Shown here: positions 1 through 8,645 of the stretch, piece after piece
How positions within the stretch are numbered: the first letter of the stretch is position 1
How the letters are laid out: the number at the start of each line of letters is the position of its first letter
Assembly: GCF_041261445.1 (NCBI RefSeq)
Contig: NZ_JBGCCU010000018.1
Span: 1 to 64,000, forward strand
Source of the DNA: Catenulispora sp. EB89
Lineage (GTDB): Bacteria; Actinomycetota; Actinomycetes; Streptomycetales; Catenulisporaceae
Reading direction: 5' to 3'
DNA: 64,000 bases
Translations under genes and position numbers: made by a program
The notes under the pieces: generated by a model
Database searches by the model: none
What the model saw: only the letters and a program-made list of their open reading frames with translations
Told to the model about the DNA's origin: nothing

Positions 1-823
1 GGCGGCGGCGAGGGCACCGTATCCGAAGCCCACCTGGTCAAATTCAGCGCAGTTGACAACGGGCCAGAACTCTTAACTACGCGGCATTGGCCCGGACTGG
101 CGGTGTCAAGCCGAACGAAACCCGACCACAGCAGCGTGTGATGCGGCTTTACCCCGCCAGGCCGGGATGGTTCCCTTTAGGGCGACGTCAGCGACGAGGG
201 ATCCGGGACTCGGCGACCAACACACGAACCGCCGCCGAGGCGGGGGGTTGGGGATCCCTCAGAGCCTCGAGTGCCCCCGCCGGAGGCGCCTGCTCTTGAC
301 TGTTGGTGCCCACCACACGCGGCCGCCACCCGCCCACCTGACGTGTGCGCAGTGACTCGGACCGGTGCGCGGTCGTGCCCAGCAACACCGCCAGCCGCCA
401 GCGTAACCAGCGGGGCACCACCGAACTGCGCCACCCAGCGGATCCTTCTTAAAGCCCTGCGAAGCCGTAAAAAGCTCTTACAACCCACCACCAAACCGCA
501 CCCGCCACACCACAGCCACCCGCACCCGCACCCGCACCGACACCTACACCGACACATCAAGCAGGACCGCAGATTCTTACAGCTTCGCCTAAGGTTCGGT
601 GACCTCACAGGGGGACCCAGTTCGGTCGAGCGTCGCAGATTGCGCTGGCGGCCGACGGTTTTCGCGCGCACGACCGCGCGGCAGTCCGATCTACTGCGCC
701 CCCGCAGCCCCAAGCGCGAGTCAGAACCGTCCAAAGATTCGTGTTATGCCGCTCGGCCCCGCCCCGTCTCCTCTATATGGTCATCGCACAACCACCACCG
801 TCGACCCCAGAGGACGGCCCGGC
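1..823. other. Non-coding or unassigned left edge
   Basis: No reading frame here looks like a protein. The open frames have Arg/Pro/Cys-rich compositions typical of antisense or out-of-frame reading of GC-rich DNA, and none has a good ribosome-binding site. Frame 1 is open from the window edge to a TGA near 139-141 and could be the tail of an upstream gene, but nothing in it is recognisable. A lower-GC patch around 440-485 and a short C/A-rich hexamer repeat around 517-555 are the only local structure. The last 100 bases must carry the promoter of the sigma-factor operon, but I could not assign -35/-10 boxes. Confidence 0.5.
517..555. repeat. CACCCG-type hexamer repeat
   Basis: Imperfect tandem copies of a six-base unit (CACCCG drifting to CACCGA and CACCTA) lie in the leader region of the sigma/glucanase operon. 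This is simple-sequence DNA and no function is evident. Confidence 0.5.
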
Positions 824-2782
824 ATGAGAGCACCGCGGGGCGGATTCGACGTCGCCACCGTGCTGGCGGCGCAGCGCGGGGATCAGGAGGCGCTGCGTGA
901 CCTCGTCGCTGAGGCGCTGCCGCTGGTCTACAACATCATCGGGTTCGCGCTGCGGGCGCATGCCGATGTCGATGACGCCGTCCAGGAGACCATGATGCGC
1001 GCGGTGCGCGGACTGCGTGACGTGCGCGATCCCGGGGCTTTTCGGTCCTGGCTGGTCGCGGTCGCGGTGCGGCAGGTGCACGATCAGCAGCGGGCGCGCA
1101 GCGCGGTGCAGGCGCGCACCATGCCGTTGGAGGAGGCGGTGGCGGTTGCCGATCCCGCCGCCGACTTCGCGGATCTGACCGCGCTGAAGCTCGATCTCAC
1201 CGGGCAGCGGCGGGAGGTCGCCGAGGCGGCCGGGTGGCTCGACGACGGGAACCGGGAGTTGCTGGGCCTGTGGTGGCTGGCCGAGCACGGCCGGCTGGAC
1301 CGTGCCGACATCGCCGCCGCGCTCGGTGTGCCGCAGAACCAGGCCGCGGTGCGGATCCAGCGGCTGAAGCAGCAGCTGTCCGCGACGCGCGTCGTCGTCC
1401 GGGCGTTGCGTGCGCCGGAGCGCTGCCGTGGTCTGTCGGATCTGACGAGCCGGTGGGACGGGCACCGGAACGCCTTGTGGCGCAAGCGCTTCGTCGGCCA
1501 CACGCGGGACTGCGAGGTGTGCGACGCCCGGTCGCGCGACCTGATCCCGGTCGAGAAGCTGCTGGCCGGGCTGCCGTTGGCTGTGGTGCCGGCGGCGCTG
1601 GCCGCGGAAGTGTTCCGGACGGCGCTGGCGGCGGGCGTCGGCGGTACCGTCGGGTCCGCGACGGCCGGCGCGTCCGGTGCCACGGGAGCCGCGCACGGTC
1701 CCGGAAGCGCAGCAGGATTCGCGCACGGTTCCACCAAGCTGCTGGGCTTCCTCCCCGCGAAGGCGCCGGCGGTGATCGCCGCGGTCGTCGCGGTGAGCAG
1801 CGTCGGCGTGGCCGCGACCGCGGTCTGGGCCGGCGCGCAGACGTCCGGGACCGTGCCGAAGCCGACGCCGGCCGCGGCCGGCGCCACGACGACCTCCCCG
1901 AGCGCCGTCGCCGCGAGCCCGTCGGCCCTCCCGACCTCGACGCCGTTGCCGACCTCGTCGCCGAAGCCCTCGAAAACCCAGAGCCCGACCCAGACCCCGA
2001 CCTCGACCAAAACCGCCCCCGCACCTCCGCCCTCGCATCCGGCGGTCACCGGCCCGAAGAAGGGCGTCGCGGCCTGGAGCGCTCCCGGCTTCGACGCGGC
2101 GCTGACCGCCTCCAAGGCGTCCTGGTACTACGACTGGTCGCCGAGCCGCATGGACCACATCGGGAGCGCGGGACCGGAGTTCGTACCGATGATCTGGGGC
2201 GCCAAGAACACCGACTCCGCGACCCTGGCCACCGCCAAGTCGCAGGGCTCCGTCCTGCTCGGCTTCAACGAGCCGGACATGTCCGCGCAGTCGAACATGA
2301 CCGTCGAGCAGGCCCTGGACCTGTGGCCCAAGCTCCAGGCGACCGGGCTGCGCCTGGGCAGCCCGGCGGTCGCCTACGACGCCGCGACGCCCGGCGGCTG
2401 GCTCGACCGCTTCATGGCCGGCGCCGCCGCGCGCGGCTACCGCGTCGACTTCATCACCGTGCACTGGTACGGCTCGGACTTCCGCCCCGGCCCCGCGACC
2501 GACCAGCTGCGGACCTACCTGCAATCCATCCACGACCGCTACCACCTGCCGATCTGGGTCACGGAGTACGCGCTCATCTCCTTCTCCGGCGGCGGCTCCC
2601 AATACCCGGCCCCCGACCAGCAGGCGGCCTTCGTGACCGATTCCGCGGCGATGCTCGATTCCTTGCCGTACGTCGAGCGCTACGCGTGGTTCGGCCTGGC
2701 GGCGTCCGGGTCCCAGACGGGCACGGCGCTGTTCCAGAACGGCGGCCCGACACCGATGGGGGTGGCTTATGAAGGATCCTGA
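824..2782 (+). CDS. ECF sigma factor fused to membrane-anchored GH128-like glucanase
   Basis: A 652-residue multidomain protein. Residues 1-200 carry sigma-70 regions 2 and 4 (acidic DDAVQE helix; HTH near ADIAAALGVPQNQAAVRIQRL). An anti-sigma-like zinc-finger segment (HTRDCEVC, about residue 225) follows, then one hydrophobic helix at about 313-337, a Ser/Thr/Pro linker, and an extracellular glycoside hydrolase domain from about 405. That domain has GFNEPD (E483, acid/base) and WVTEYAL (E581, nucleophile), typical of GH128 / Asl1-like beta-1,3-glucanases. The ATG at 824 has AGAGGA 9-15 bases upstream; the frame is open further upstream but that part is not protein-like. The topology puts the sigma domain in the cytoplasm and the enzyme outside. 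Actinobacterial ECF groups with membrane and carbohydrate-active C-terminal extensions are known; signalling through the hydrolase domain is inference. Confidence 0.85.
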   Translation: MRAPRGGFDVATVLAAQRGDQEALRDLVAEALPLVYNIIGFALRAHADVDDAVQETMMRAVRGLRDVRDPGAFRSWLVAVAVRQVHDQQRARSAVQARTMPLEEAVAVADPAADFADLTALKLDLTGQRREVAEAAGWLDDGNRELLGLWWLAEHGRLDRADIAAALGVPQNQAAVRIQRLKQQLSATRVVVRALRAPERCRGLSDLTSRWDGHRNALWRKRFVGHTRDCEVCDARSRDLIPVEKLLAGLPLAVVPAALAAEVFRTALAAGVGGTVGSATAGASGATGAAHGPGSAAGFAHGSTKLLGFLPAKAPAVIAAVVAVSSVGVAATAVWAGAQTSGTVPKPTPAAAGATTTSPSAVAASPSALPTSTPLPTSSPKPSKTQSPTQTPTSTKTAPAPPPSHPAVTGPKKGVAAWSAPGFDAALTASKASWYYDWSPSRMDHIGSAGPEFVPMIWGAKNTDSATLATAKSQGSVLLGFNEPDMSAQSNMTVEQALDLWPKLQATGLRLGSPAVAYDAATPGGWLDRFMAGAAARGYRVDFITVHWYGSDFRPGPATDQLRTYLQSIHDRYHLPIWVTEYALISFSGGGSQYPAPDQQAAFVTDSAAMLDSLPYVERYAWFGLAASGSQTGTALFQNGGPTPMGVAYEGS

Positions 2783-3845
2783 GAAGCAGTCTGAGAAGCA
2801 GCCGCGATGGTTGCTGTCGCTGACCGTCGCAATGTTCTGTGTCATGGCGGCTGCCGGCTGTTCCAGCACATCGCCGTCGTCGCCGTCCGCGGCATCCACG
2901 GCGGCCAACGGGACCCCGACCTCGGCCAACTCGACAGCTGCTCAACCGACGCAGACGCCGACATCGGCACCATTCGCGTCTCCTTCGGCCTCGTCTTCCG
3001 CAGGTGTGTCCAGCGCCTCGCCGACCGCCACCGCCGACACCACCGCCACCACAGCCACCACCACATCGCGGACCACCACCCCGACGCCCCGAACGTCATC
3101 CGCCTCCACATCCACCGCCTCCGCGACCACAGGCGCATCGGGTTCTCGAACCCTGACTATGGTCAACAAACTCAACCAAACCATCTGGCCCGCAGTAGCC
3201 GCCGACCCCAAACACCCCGTCGCCGCCACCGGCTGGGTCCTGGCACCCGGAGCCAGCGTCACCATCAGCATCCCCGACCACTGGGACGTCCGCGTCTGGG
3301 CCCGCGCCGGCTGCGTCTTCAACGCTGCCGGGACCGGCCACTGTCTGTCAGGGGACTGTCAAGGCAAGTTCCAGTGCGGCAGCACCTGGGGCGAGTTCCC
3401 GTCCACCCTCGCCGAGTTCAACCTCAACGCCTGGCAGGGCATGGACTTCTACGACGTCAGCCTCGTCGAGGGCAACAACCTGCCGATGTACGTCAACCAG
3501 TCCGGCGGCCGTGCCCCGGACCCGATGAGCCCCGACGGCTGCACCAAGGCCGGCTGCACCCGCGACGCCAGCGCCTCGTGCCCGTCGGTGCTCCAGGTGG
3601 TGCGCGGCGGGACGGTCACCGCGTGCAAGAGCTCGTGCCTGGCGCTCGGCGGCGACCAGATGTGCTGTCTCGGCCAGTGGTCGAGCCGGGCCGCGTGCGA
3701 CCCGACCAAGTGGCCCGTCGATTCGGCGGCGGTGTTCAAGAAGGCCGAGCCGTTCGCGTACTCGTACGTGGACGACGACGCCACCAGTGTCCTGACATGC
3801 ACGGGGGAGTGCAGCTATCGCATAACCTGGGGAGTGAGCCCATGA
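2769..3845 (+). CDS. Thaumatin-like lipoprotein
   Basis: 358 residues. The N-terminus has a basic stretch, a hydrophobic core and a lipobox-like AAGC with the lipidation Cys at residue 31. A long Ser/Thr/Pro-rich linker follows, then a Cys-rich thaumatin-like domain from about residue 130 to the end. That domain starts with a TMVNKLNQTIWPA strand and carries the family's DFYDVSLVEG and NLPMYV motifs and a C-terminal EPFAYSYVDDD. Thaumatin-like proteins bind or hydrolyse beta-1,3-glucans and many are antifungal. The start overlaps the end of the sigma/glucanase gene by 14 bases, so the two are probably translationally coupled. The predicted location is the outer face of the membrane. Confidence 0.87.
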   Translation: MKDPEKQSEKQPRWLLSLTVAMFCVMAAAGCSSTSPSSPSAASTAANGTPTSANSTAAQPTQTPTSAPFASPSASSSAGVSSASPTATADTTATTATTTSRTTTPTPRTSSASTSTASATTGASGSRTLTMVNKLNQTIWPAVAADPKHPVAATGWVLAPGASVTISIPDHWDVRVWARAGCVFNAAGTGHCLSGDCQGKFQCGSTWGEFPSTLAEFNLNAWQGMDFYDVSLVEGNNLPMYVNQSGGRAPDPMSPDGCTKAGCTRDASASCPSVLQVVRGGTVTACKSSCLALGGDQMCCLGQWSSRAACDPTKWPVDSAAVFKKAEPFAYSYVDDDATSVLTCTGECSYRITWGVSP

Positions 3846-4897
3846 CCGGCCATCGCGGCGGACGTCGCACGTACCAACCGATCGTCGCGGGCGGCCTGGC
3901 GGCGGTGGCCGCCCTGGCCCTCGTGCTCTGGCTCGCCGGCGCCGGATCCAGCCGGAGCGGCAGCGTTCAGGCCGGGCAGTCCGTGTCCACGACGCAGCAG
4001 GGCACCATCGGATCGACGCCGACACAGACACAGACGCAGAGCGCGCCGGGATCGTCTTCGCAGTCGTCCTCGTCCGCGACGTCGGCCAGCTCGTCGGCGC
4101 ACGCAAGCACGAGCACGAGCCGGAGCACGAGCGCCACGTCGGGATCGTCCTCGGCGACCGGCTCCTCGTCGGCCCCGACCGCGCCCGGCACCACGACGCA
4201 GTCAGCGTCCAACCCGACCTCGGTCGCCCGCCCCGCCGGCGGCCATCTGATCACCATCGTCAACGCCGTCAACCAGACCATCTGGGCGACCACGAATCCC
4301 AACGCCCAGCACCCGATCCCGCAGACCAGCTGGCGTCTCGACCCGGGCCAGAGCGTCACGTTCGCGGTGCCGCAGGGCTGGGGCGGCCGCGTGTGGGGAC
4401 GTACCGGGTGCAACGGCAGCGGCCACTGCCTGAGCGGCGACAACCCGCCGGCCACCCTCGCCGAGCTGACCCTCGACTCGTTCGACGGCCTGGACTTCTA
4501 CGACGTCAGCCTCGTCGACGGCTCGAACCTCCCGATGTACATCAACACCAGCCACCGCGTCGGCACGGACCCGGTCTCGGCCGACGGCTGCTACCAGGGC
4601 GCCTGCACCAAGCCGATTGTCTGCCCCGGCCCGATGCAGGTGAAGGCGGCCGGCCAGGTCGTGGCGTGCACGACCCCGTGCGCGGCGTTCGGCGGCGACG
4701 CGTACTGCTGCCGCGGCGCGTGGTCGGGACGCGAGAACTGCGACCCGGCCAAGTGGCCCGTCGACTACGCGAAGCTCGTTTATAAGGACGCTGAGCCGTA
4801 TGCGTACTCCTACGCCTTCGACGACTCGGCGACCATGTCCTGCAAGGGTGATTGCGACTACCGGATCGTGTTCGGGGTGACGCCTGGCTCCGGGTGA
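3842..4897 (+). CDS. Membrane-anchored thaumatin-like protein
   Basis: 351 residues and a paralogue of the preceding gene. A single hydrophobic helix at about 12-32 lacks a lipobox Cys, so it is a signal anchor rather than a lipoprotein signal. Residues 33-135 are a Ser/Thr/Gln-rich low-complexity linker. The thaumatin-like domain (about 137-351) repeats the same motifs: IVNAVNQTIWA, DFYDVSLVDG, NLPMYIN and EPYAYSYAFDD. The ATG sits in an ATGA overlap with the previous stop, completing a three-gene operon. Its 3' end overlaps the convergent CvnD gene by 40 bases. Together with the GH128-like domain upstream, the operon looks built to bind or cleave fungal or algal beta-glucan. Confidence 0.87.
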   Translation: MTGHRGGRRTYQPIVAGGLAAVAALALVLWLAGAGSSRSGSVQAGQSVSTTQQGTIGSTPTQTQTQSAPGSSSQSSSSATSASSSAHASTSTSRSTSATSGSSSATGSSSAPTAPGTTTQSASNPTSVARPAGGHLITIVNAVNQTIWATTNPNAQHPIPQTSWRLDPGQSVTFAVPQGWGGRVWGRTGCNGSGHCLSGDNPPATLAELTLDSFDGLDFYDVSLVDGSNLPMYINTSHRVGTDPVSADGCYQGACTKPIVCPGPMQVKAAGQVVACTTPCAAFGGDAYCCRGAWSGRENCDPAKWPVDYAKLVYKDAEPYAYSYAFDDSATMSCKGDCDYRIVFGVTPGSG

Positions 4898-5520
4898 GTC
4901 AGGGCCAGGAGATACGTGCTCAGATCGAGCAGGACATCGCGGCACGAGCTCCGTTCCCGGGCGTCGCACAGCACGACCGGGACGGAGAGCGGCAGGTCCA
5001 TCGCCGCGCGCAGGTCCTCGACCGGGTAGAGCGGAGCGTCGGGGAAGCAGTTCGCCGCGACGACGAACGGGACGCCACGGTCTTCCAAGCGTTCCAGCAC
5101 GTCGAAGCTCTCCTCCAGCCGCCGGACGTCGACCAGCACGATCGCGCCGAGCGCGCCCTCGACCAGGCCATCCCACAGGAACCAGAAGCGTTCCTGGCCC
5201 GGGGTGCCGAACAGGTAGAGGACCACGCGGTCGTCGAGGCTGATGCGGCCGAAGTCCATGGCGACGGTCGTGGTGGTCTTCGTCGGCGGGGCGCCCGCCG
5301 GTGCGGGCCCTGACATGGGCTCCTCGGTGGTCAGCGGGGCGATGTCGCTCACCGAGGTGACGAAGGTGGTCTTGCCGACACCGAGCGGTCCGACCACCGC
5401 GATCTTCAGGGCGACCGTGGTGGTCGTGGGCAGGCCGGGTTCCAGGCCCGGCTCCCCGGCGGCATCGGATATGCCGGCCGCGTCGGCAGCGGGGGCGCGG
5501 TTAGAGGCGCCGGAGGCCAT
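4858..5520 (-). CDS. cvnD: Conservon GTPase CvnD
   Basis: 220-residue small GTPase of the CvnD/MglA-like family. After a disordered N-terminus the P-loop GPLGVGKTT lies at about residues 44-52. A switch/G3 segment is seen as LFGTPGQERF, where DxxG is replaced by TPGQ as usual in this family. There is a hydrophobic VVAANCF segment in the G4 position. In Streptomyces conservons, CvnA-D form a membrane-associated complex resembling eukaryotic G-protein signalling, with the GTPase as output switch. The gene starts 20 bases inside the end of cvnC and its tail overlaps the convergent thaumatin gene. This is the last gene of the cvnABCD operon. Confidence 0.9.
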   Translation of the reverse strand: MASGASNRAPAADAAGISDAAGEPGLEPGLPTTTTVALKIAVVGPLGVGKTTFVTSVSDIAPLTTEEPMSGPAPAGAPPTKTTTTVAMDFGRISLDDRVVLYLFGTPGQERFWFLWDGLVEGALGAIVLVDVRRLEESFDVLERLEDRGVPFVVAANCFPDAPLYPVEDLRAAMDLPLSVPVVLCDARERSSCRDVLLDLSTYLLALTHPEPGVTPNTIR

Positions 5521-5998
5521 TGATCACCTGCTCGAGCAGTTCGGGGTCGATGGCGGCGGGCCGGACCGGCCGCCGCTGGACGGCCAGCCCGGCCGCCAGG
5601 AGGTCGGCGACGAGCACGGCGGTGGCGCTGAAGGGCAGGCGCAGGTGGGCCGAGAGCTCGGCGACGGACAGCGGCCGGCGGCACAGGCGCATGATCGTGG
5701 CCTGTTCCGGCGGCAGGCCCGGCGGCGCGGCGTCGGTGGCCACGATCAGCGTGACCAGGTCGAGGTCGGTGCCCGGGGCGGAGCGGCCGTTGGTGATGAC
5801 GTAGACGCGCTCCAGGCGTGCGCGGCGGTGCGGAGTGGCCGCCGACGGTTCCGGGCCGGCGGTCGGTGCCGCCGACTCCGGGGTGCCGTCCTGCGCCACG
5901 TCGCTCGCGGCGTGCCGGGGCAGCGCGGGCCTCGGGGGCGGCCGGAACGGCCCGGACTCCGGCCAGGACGTCCGGGGCGGCGGCGATCCGGTGCTCAC
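5501..5998 (-). CDS. cvnC: Conservon protein CvnC (DUF742)
   Basis: 165 residues. After about 65 residues of Pro/Ala-rich sequence there is a DUF742 domain with RVYVITNGRS, TLIVATD and a winged-helix-like segment (QATIMRLCRRPLSVAELSAHLRLP). The GTG at 5998 overlaps the cvnB stop in a GTGA arrangement. The frame is open further upstream, but only inside cvnB and cvnA, so those residues are rejected. CvnC is a conserved conservon member, perhaps a scaffold or DNA-binding-like module between the Roadblock protein and the GTPase. Exact function is unknown for the family. Confidence 0.88.
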   Translation of the reverse strand: MSTGSPPPRTSWPESGPFRPPPRPALPRHAASDVAQDGTPESAAPTAGPEPSAATPHRRARLERVYVITNGRSAPGTDLDLVTLIVATDAAPPGLPPEQATIMRLCRRPLSVAELSAHLRLPFSATAVLVADLLAAGLAVQRRPVRPAAIDPELLEQVINGLRRL

Positions 5999-6405
5999 GA
6001 CGTCACCGGCCCTCCTCGGCGCGCCGGACTCGCCAGGTGCTCGCCGATGCGGACCACGAGATCGCGCATCTGCCGTCCCATCAGCCCCGCGTCGACGCCG
6101 TCGTCGGCCACCACGGCCAGGAACGCGCCGTCGCCGGCGGCCATCACGTAGAAGAAGCCGCCGCCGACCTCGATCACGATCACCCGGGTGCGCTGGTCCG
6201 CGCCGGGGAACAGCTCGGCCACCGCCCCCGACAGGCTCTGCAGGCCGGCGCAGACCGCGGCCAGGCGGTCCGCGACGGCTTCGTCGACGGCGTAGTGCGC
6301 CAGGCGCAGGCCGTCCGCGGTGAGCACCAGCGCGTGCCGGGCTCCCGGGACGTCCTCGACGAGGCCTTTGAGGAGCCAGTCCATCTGCACGCCGGGTCGG
6401 GTCAC
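5995..6405 (-). CDS. cvnB: Conservon Roadblock/LC7 protein CvnB
   Basis: 136 residues forming one Roadblock/LC7 domain: MDWLLKGLVEDVPGARHALVLTADGL at the start, then an SLSGAVAELFPG helix, the VIVIEVGGGFFYVMAAG strands and a C-terminal helix. Roadblock proteins bind small Ras-like GTPases and act as regulators or GAPs of the MglA/CvnD class. I start it at the GTG at 6405, which overlaps the cvnA stop as GTGA; the ATG at 6384 is an alternative. It sits between the sensor-like cvnA and cvnC with no intergenic space. Confidence 0.9.
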   Translation of the reverse strand: MTRPGVQMDWLLKGLVEDVPGARHALVLTADGLRLAHYAVDEAVADRLAAVCAGLQSLSGAVAELFPGADQRTRVIVIEVGGGFFYVMAAGDGAFLAVVADDGVDAGLMGRQMRDLVVRIGEHLASPARRGGPVTS

Positions 6406-7871
6406 GACGCCGCACCTCGCTGTCCGTCGTCGTTTCGGGGGTCGCTGTCGCGGTCTTCGTGCTCTGATCCGGGGTCGTGCTCGCCGCCGCGGAAGGCATC
6501 CAGCCACTGGCCGGGGACGGGGGTTCCGTTGCGGGTGTCGCGCTGTGCCGGCACCGGGGTCGTCGGAGTTATCGGCGACATCGGCGACATAGAGCTCATC
6601 GGCGTCATCGTCGGCGGACGGCGGCGCCGTTGCGGGAGCCCGCCGGGCCGGCCGTCGTACGTGCCGTTCGCGCGCGGGCTCGGTTCGTCGGGGGAGCGCG
6701 GATCGGGGAGAACCGGACCGCCGGCCGATTCGCCGGCGGTGTGCTCCAGCACGAGCTCCTTCGGCACCAGGAGTTGGGCCTTGACCCCGCCTGCCGGCGA
6801 GGGCCGCACCGTGGCCTGGAACCCGACGGTGTGCGCGAGGCGGCCGATCACGGCCAGACCGAGCCTCGGGGAGCCGCCGACGTCGGCCAGGTCCAGCCCC
6901 GGCGCGCCGGGGTCGGCCAGCACGCGGGCCACGTGCTCGGCGGCCTGCGGCGCCATGCCCACCCCGGCGTCGACGACCTCGATCACGACCCCGGTGGCGG
7001 TGCGGCGGGCGGTGAGGATGACGCGGGAATCAGGGGGCGAATAGCGGGTCGCGTTGTCGAGGAGTTCGGCCAGGGCGTGCACGACCGCCTCCACCGCGGT
7101 GCCGGCCAGCTCGACCTCCGGGGCCGCCGCGAGCTCGACCCGGCGGTAGTCGACGATCCGGGACATCGCGCCGCGCAGGACGCTGAAGACCGGGACCGGC
7201 TCGCTCCACTGGCGTCCGGCACGCTCGCCGGCCAGGACCACCAGGCTGTCGGCGAAGCGGCCGATCAGGGCGGTGCCGTGGTCCAGGCGCATCAGGTCGG
7301 CGAAGACGGCCGGGTCGTCGCCGTGGCGTTCCTGCATCTCGCCGAGGTCGCCGAGCTGGCGGTGGACGATCGCCTGGACCCGGCGGCCGATGTTCACGAA
7401 GGCGCGCTCGGTGAAGTCGGGGGCGGTGGCGGCCGGGTCGCGGGCCAGAGCCCGGTCCCGGTCCCGGTCTCGTTCCCGGTCTCGATCTCGGGTACGCGGT
7501 TGCGGTTGCTCCTGCGCCTGCTCGGCCCGGTCGCTGCTGCCGTTGCCACTACCGGTACTGCTGCCGCCACTACTGCCGTTGGCGCCGCTGCCGCTGCCGC
7601 TACTGCTGCCGCCAGGCTCGCGCAGCCGGCCGCTGTGCGCCTGCCGCCACCGCGCGTTCTCGGCCTCGGCTTCGTCGCAGCGCAGCCGCAGTGTCGCCAC
7701 GCGCCGTCGTGCTATCAGCACCATGACGCCCCAGCCGGCCACAGCCCCGCAGAACGCGAGCGTTGTCCCCATCGCCGTCCCCACCACCGATATCGATGCC
7801 TCCCCAGCCCCCACCCGCCAGTCACCCAACGCAGCCGACGGGTCACAGCGCATACCCCTATCGCAGTCCAC
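6402..7871 (-). CDS. cvnA: Conservon histidine-kinase-like ATPase CvnA
   Basis: Up to 489 residues. One transmembrane helix lies near residues 34-55. A low-complexity Gly/Ser and Arg/Asp-repeat segment (about 85-145) follows. The core has a degenerate dimerisation region and a HATPase_c domain (N box ELLDNATRYSPP at about 267-278; G1 box DAGVGM at about 302). The large extracellular sensing region found in many CvnA proteins is missing, so input may come from inside the cell or from partners. Start choice is uncertain: the GTG at 7871, ATG at 7853 and ATG at 7772 (right before the helix) are all possible and no ribosome site decides it. It heads the cvnABCD operon. Confidence 0.85.
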   Translation of the reverse strand: MDCDRGMRCDPSAALGDWRVGAGEASISVVGTAMGTTLAFCGAVAGWGVMVLIARRRVATLRLRCDEAEAENARWRQAHSGRLREPGGSSSGSGSGANGSSGGSSTGSGNGSSDRAEQAQEQPQPRTRDRDRERDRDRDRALARDPAATAPDFTERAFVNIGRRVQAIVHRQLGDLGEMQERHGDDPAVFADLMRLDHGTALIGRFADSLVVLAGERAGRQWSEPVPVFSVLRGAMSRIVDYRRVELAAAPEVELAGTAVEAVVHALAELLDNATRYSPPDSRVILTARRTATGVVIEVVDAGVGMAPQAAEHVARVLADPGAPGLDLADVGGSPRLGLAVIGRLAHTVGFQATVRPSPAGGVKAQLLVPKELVLEHTAGESAGGPVLPDPRSPDEPSPRANGTYDGRPGGLPQRRRRPPTMTPMSSMSPMSPITPTTPVPAQRDTRNGTPVPGQWLDAFRGGEHDPGSEHEDRDSDPRNDDGQRGAAS

Positions 7872-8245
7872 GATGATCCCGCAGCGTGTTTGTGCGATTG
7901 CCGAAGGCGATCGCCGGCCCCCGCACCCGCCGCACGGCGCGTCGTCGCAGGCCCCCGCGCCGCACGCCGCCGACGCCGCCGCAAGACCGCCGAACCGCGA
8001 GGCGGACTCCTACCGGACTCCGGAAGGCACCCGCCGCTCACGCGCCCCGGCAGTGCCAGGGTCGTGGCCCGTGAAGGCGTCCCACCGCGGCGTGGACGCC
8101 GAGTCCGCCCGGATCGCGTGGCGAGCCGGGATGAAGGTGGTGAAGCGTGCCAGCACGGAGAAGGACCGAAGAGCCGGCCGCCCCGGTCCCCGCCCGCAGG
8201 CCCCCCGCCCGCGGGGCGGGTCATACCCCAGCGAAGGAGTACTCC
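7872..8245. promoter_or_regulatory. Divergent promoter region, cvnA / Roadblock-like gene
   Basis: About 370 bases between divergent genes, with no plausible coding sequence (open frames are Arg/Pro-rich shadows). It must hold the promoters of the conservon and of the small gene at 8246. A perfect 7-bp hairpin (stems 8204-8210 and 8214-8220) lies about 12 bases upstream of the GAAGGAG ribosome-binding site of the downstream gene. It could modulate translation, though such GC hairpins are common by chance here. Confidence 0.4.
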
Positions 8246-8620
8246 ATGTCGATGACCATTGACGTCGCGTTGAAAGAAGCCATGCGCACCGAGGGCGCGA
8301 TCGGTGCGGCCCTGGTCGACTACGGCAGCGGCATGTCCCTCGGCGAGATCAGCGTCTCCAAGGAACTCGACCTGACTGTCGCCGCCGCCGGAAACACCGA
8401 GGTCGTCCGCGCGAAGATGCGCACGATGGAGATGCTCAAGATGAACGACACCATCGAGGACATCCTGATAACCCTCGGCCGCCAGTACCACATCATCAGG
8501 CCCCTGTCCTCCCGCAGCGGCTCCGGCCTGTTCCTCTACCTGGCCCTGGACCGCACCCGCGGCAACCTGGCCCTGGCCCGCCACCAGATGCGCGTGGTGG
8601 CCGAGAGCATCGAGATCTGA
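8246..8620 (+). CDS. Small Roadblock-like protein
   Basis: 124 residues, no signal peptide or membrane helix. The order of elements (amphipathic helix VALKEAMRTEGAIGA, strand AALVDYGSGMSLGE, long helix NTEVVRAKMRTMEML, strands EDILITLG and YHIIRPL, strand GLFLYLALD, final helix) matches a Roadblock/LC7 fold. The sequence is far from CvnB, so the assignment is by pattern only. The ATG at 8246 has GAAGGAG at 8233-8239. It stands alone, divergent from the conservon, and might be an extra GTPase partner. A hairpin immediately follows the stop. Confidence 0.7.
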   Translation: MSMTIDVALKEAMRTEGAIGAALVDYGSGMSLGEISVSKELDLTVAAAGNTEVVRAKMRTMEMLKMNDTIEDILITLGRQYHIIRPLSSRSGSGLFLYLALDRTRGNLALARHQMRVVAESIEI

Positions 8621-8645
8621 GCTCCGCCGACGGGACGCGGAGCTC
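8619..8645 (+). terminator. Hairpin after Roadblock-like gene
   Basis: Perfect 9-bp inverted repeat (8619-8627 and 8637-8645) with a 9-base loop, starting at the stop codon. There is no U-tract, as usual for actinobacterial terminators. Confidence 0.5.

Noticed and set aside
1-141. Possible 3' end of an upstream plus-strand gene
   Set aside because: The frame is open from the edge to a TGA, but 46 residues without a recognisable motif are too little to support a call.
177-734. 185-residue minus-strand open frame in the left edge
   Set aside because: Cys/Arg/Gly-rich low-complexity composition from the hexamer repeat, no ribosome site, no recognisable domain.
773-2929. 718-residue minus-strand frame opposite the sigma/glucanase gene
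   Set aside because: Antisense shadow of a clearly real multidomain gene; Arg/Gly-rich with no domain.
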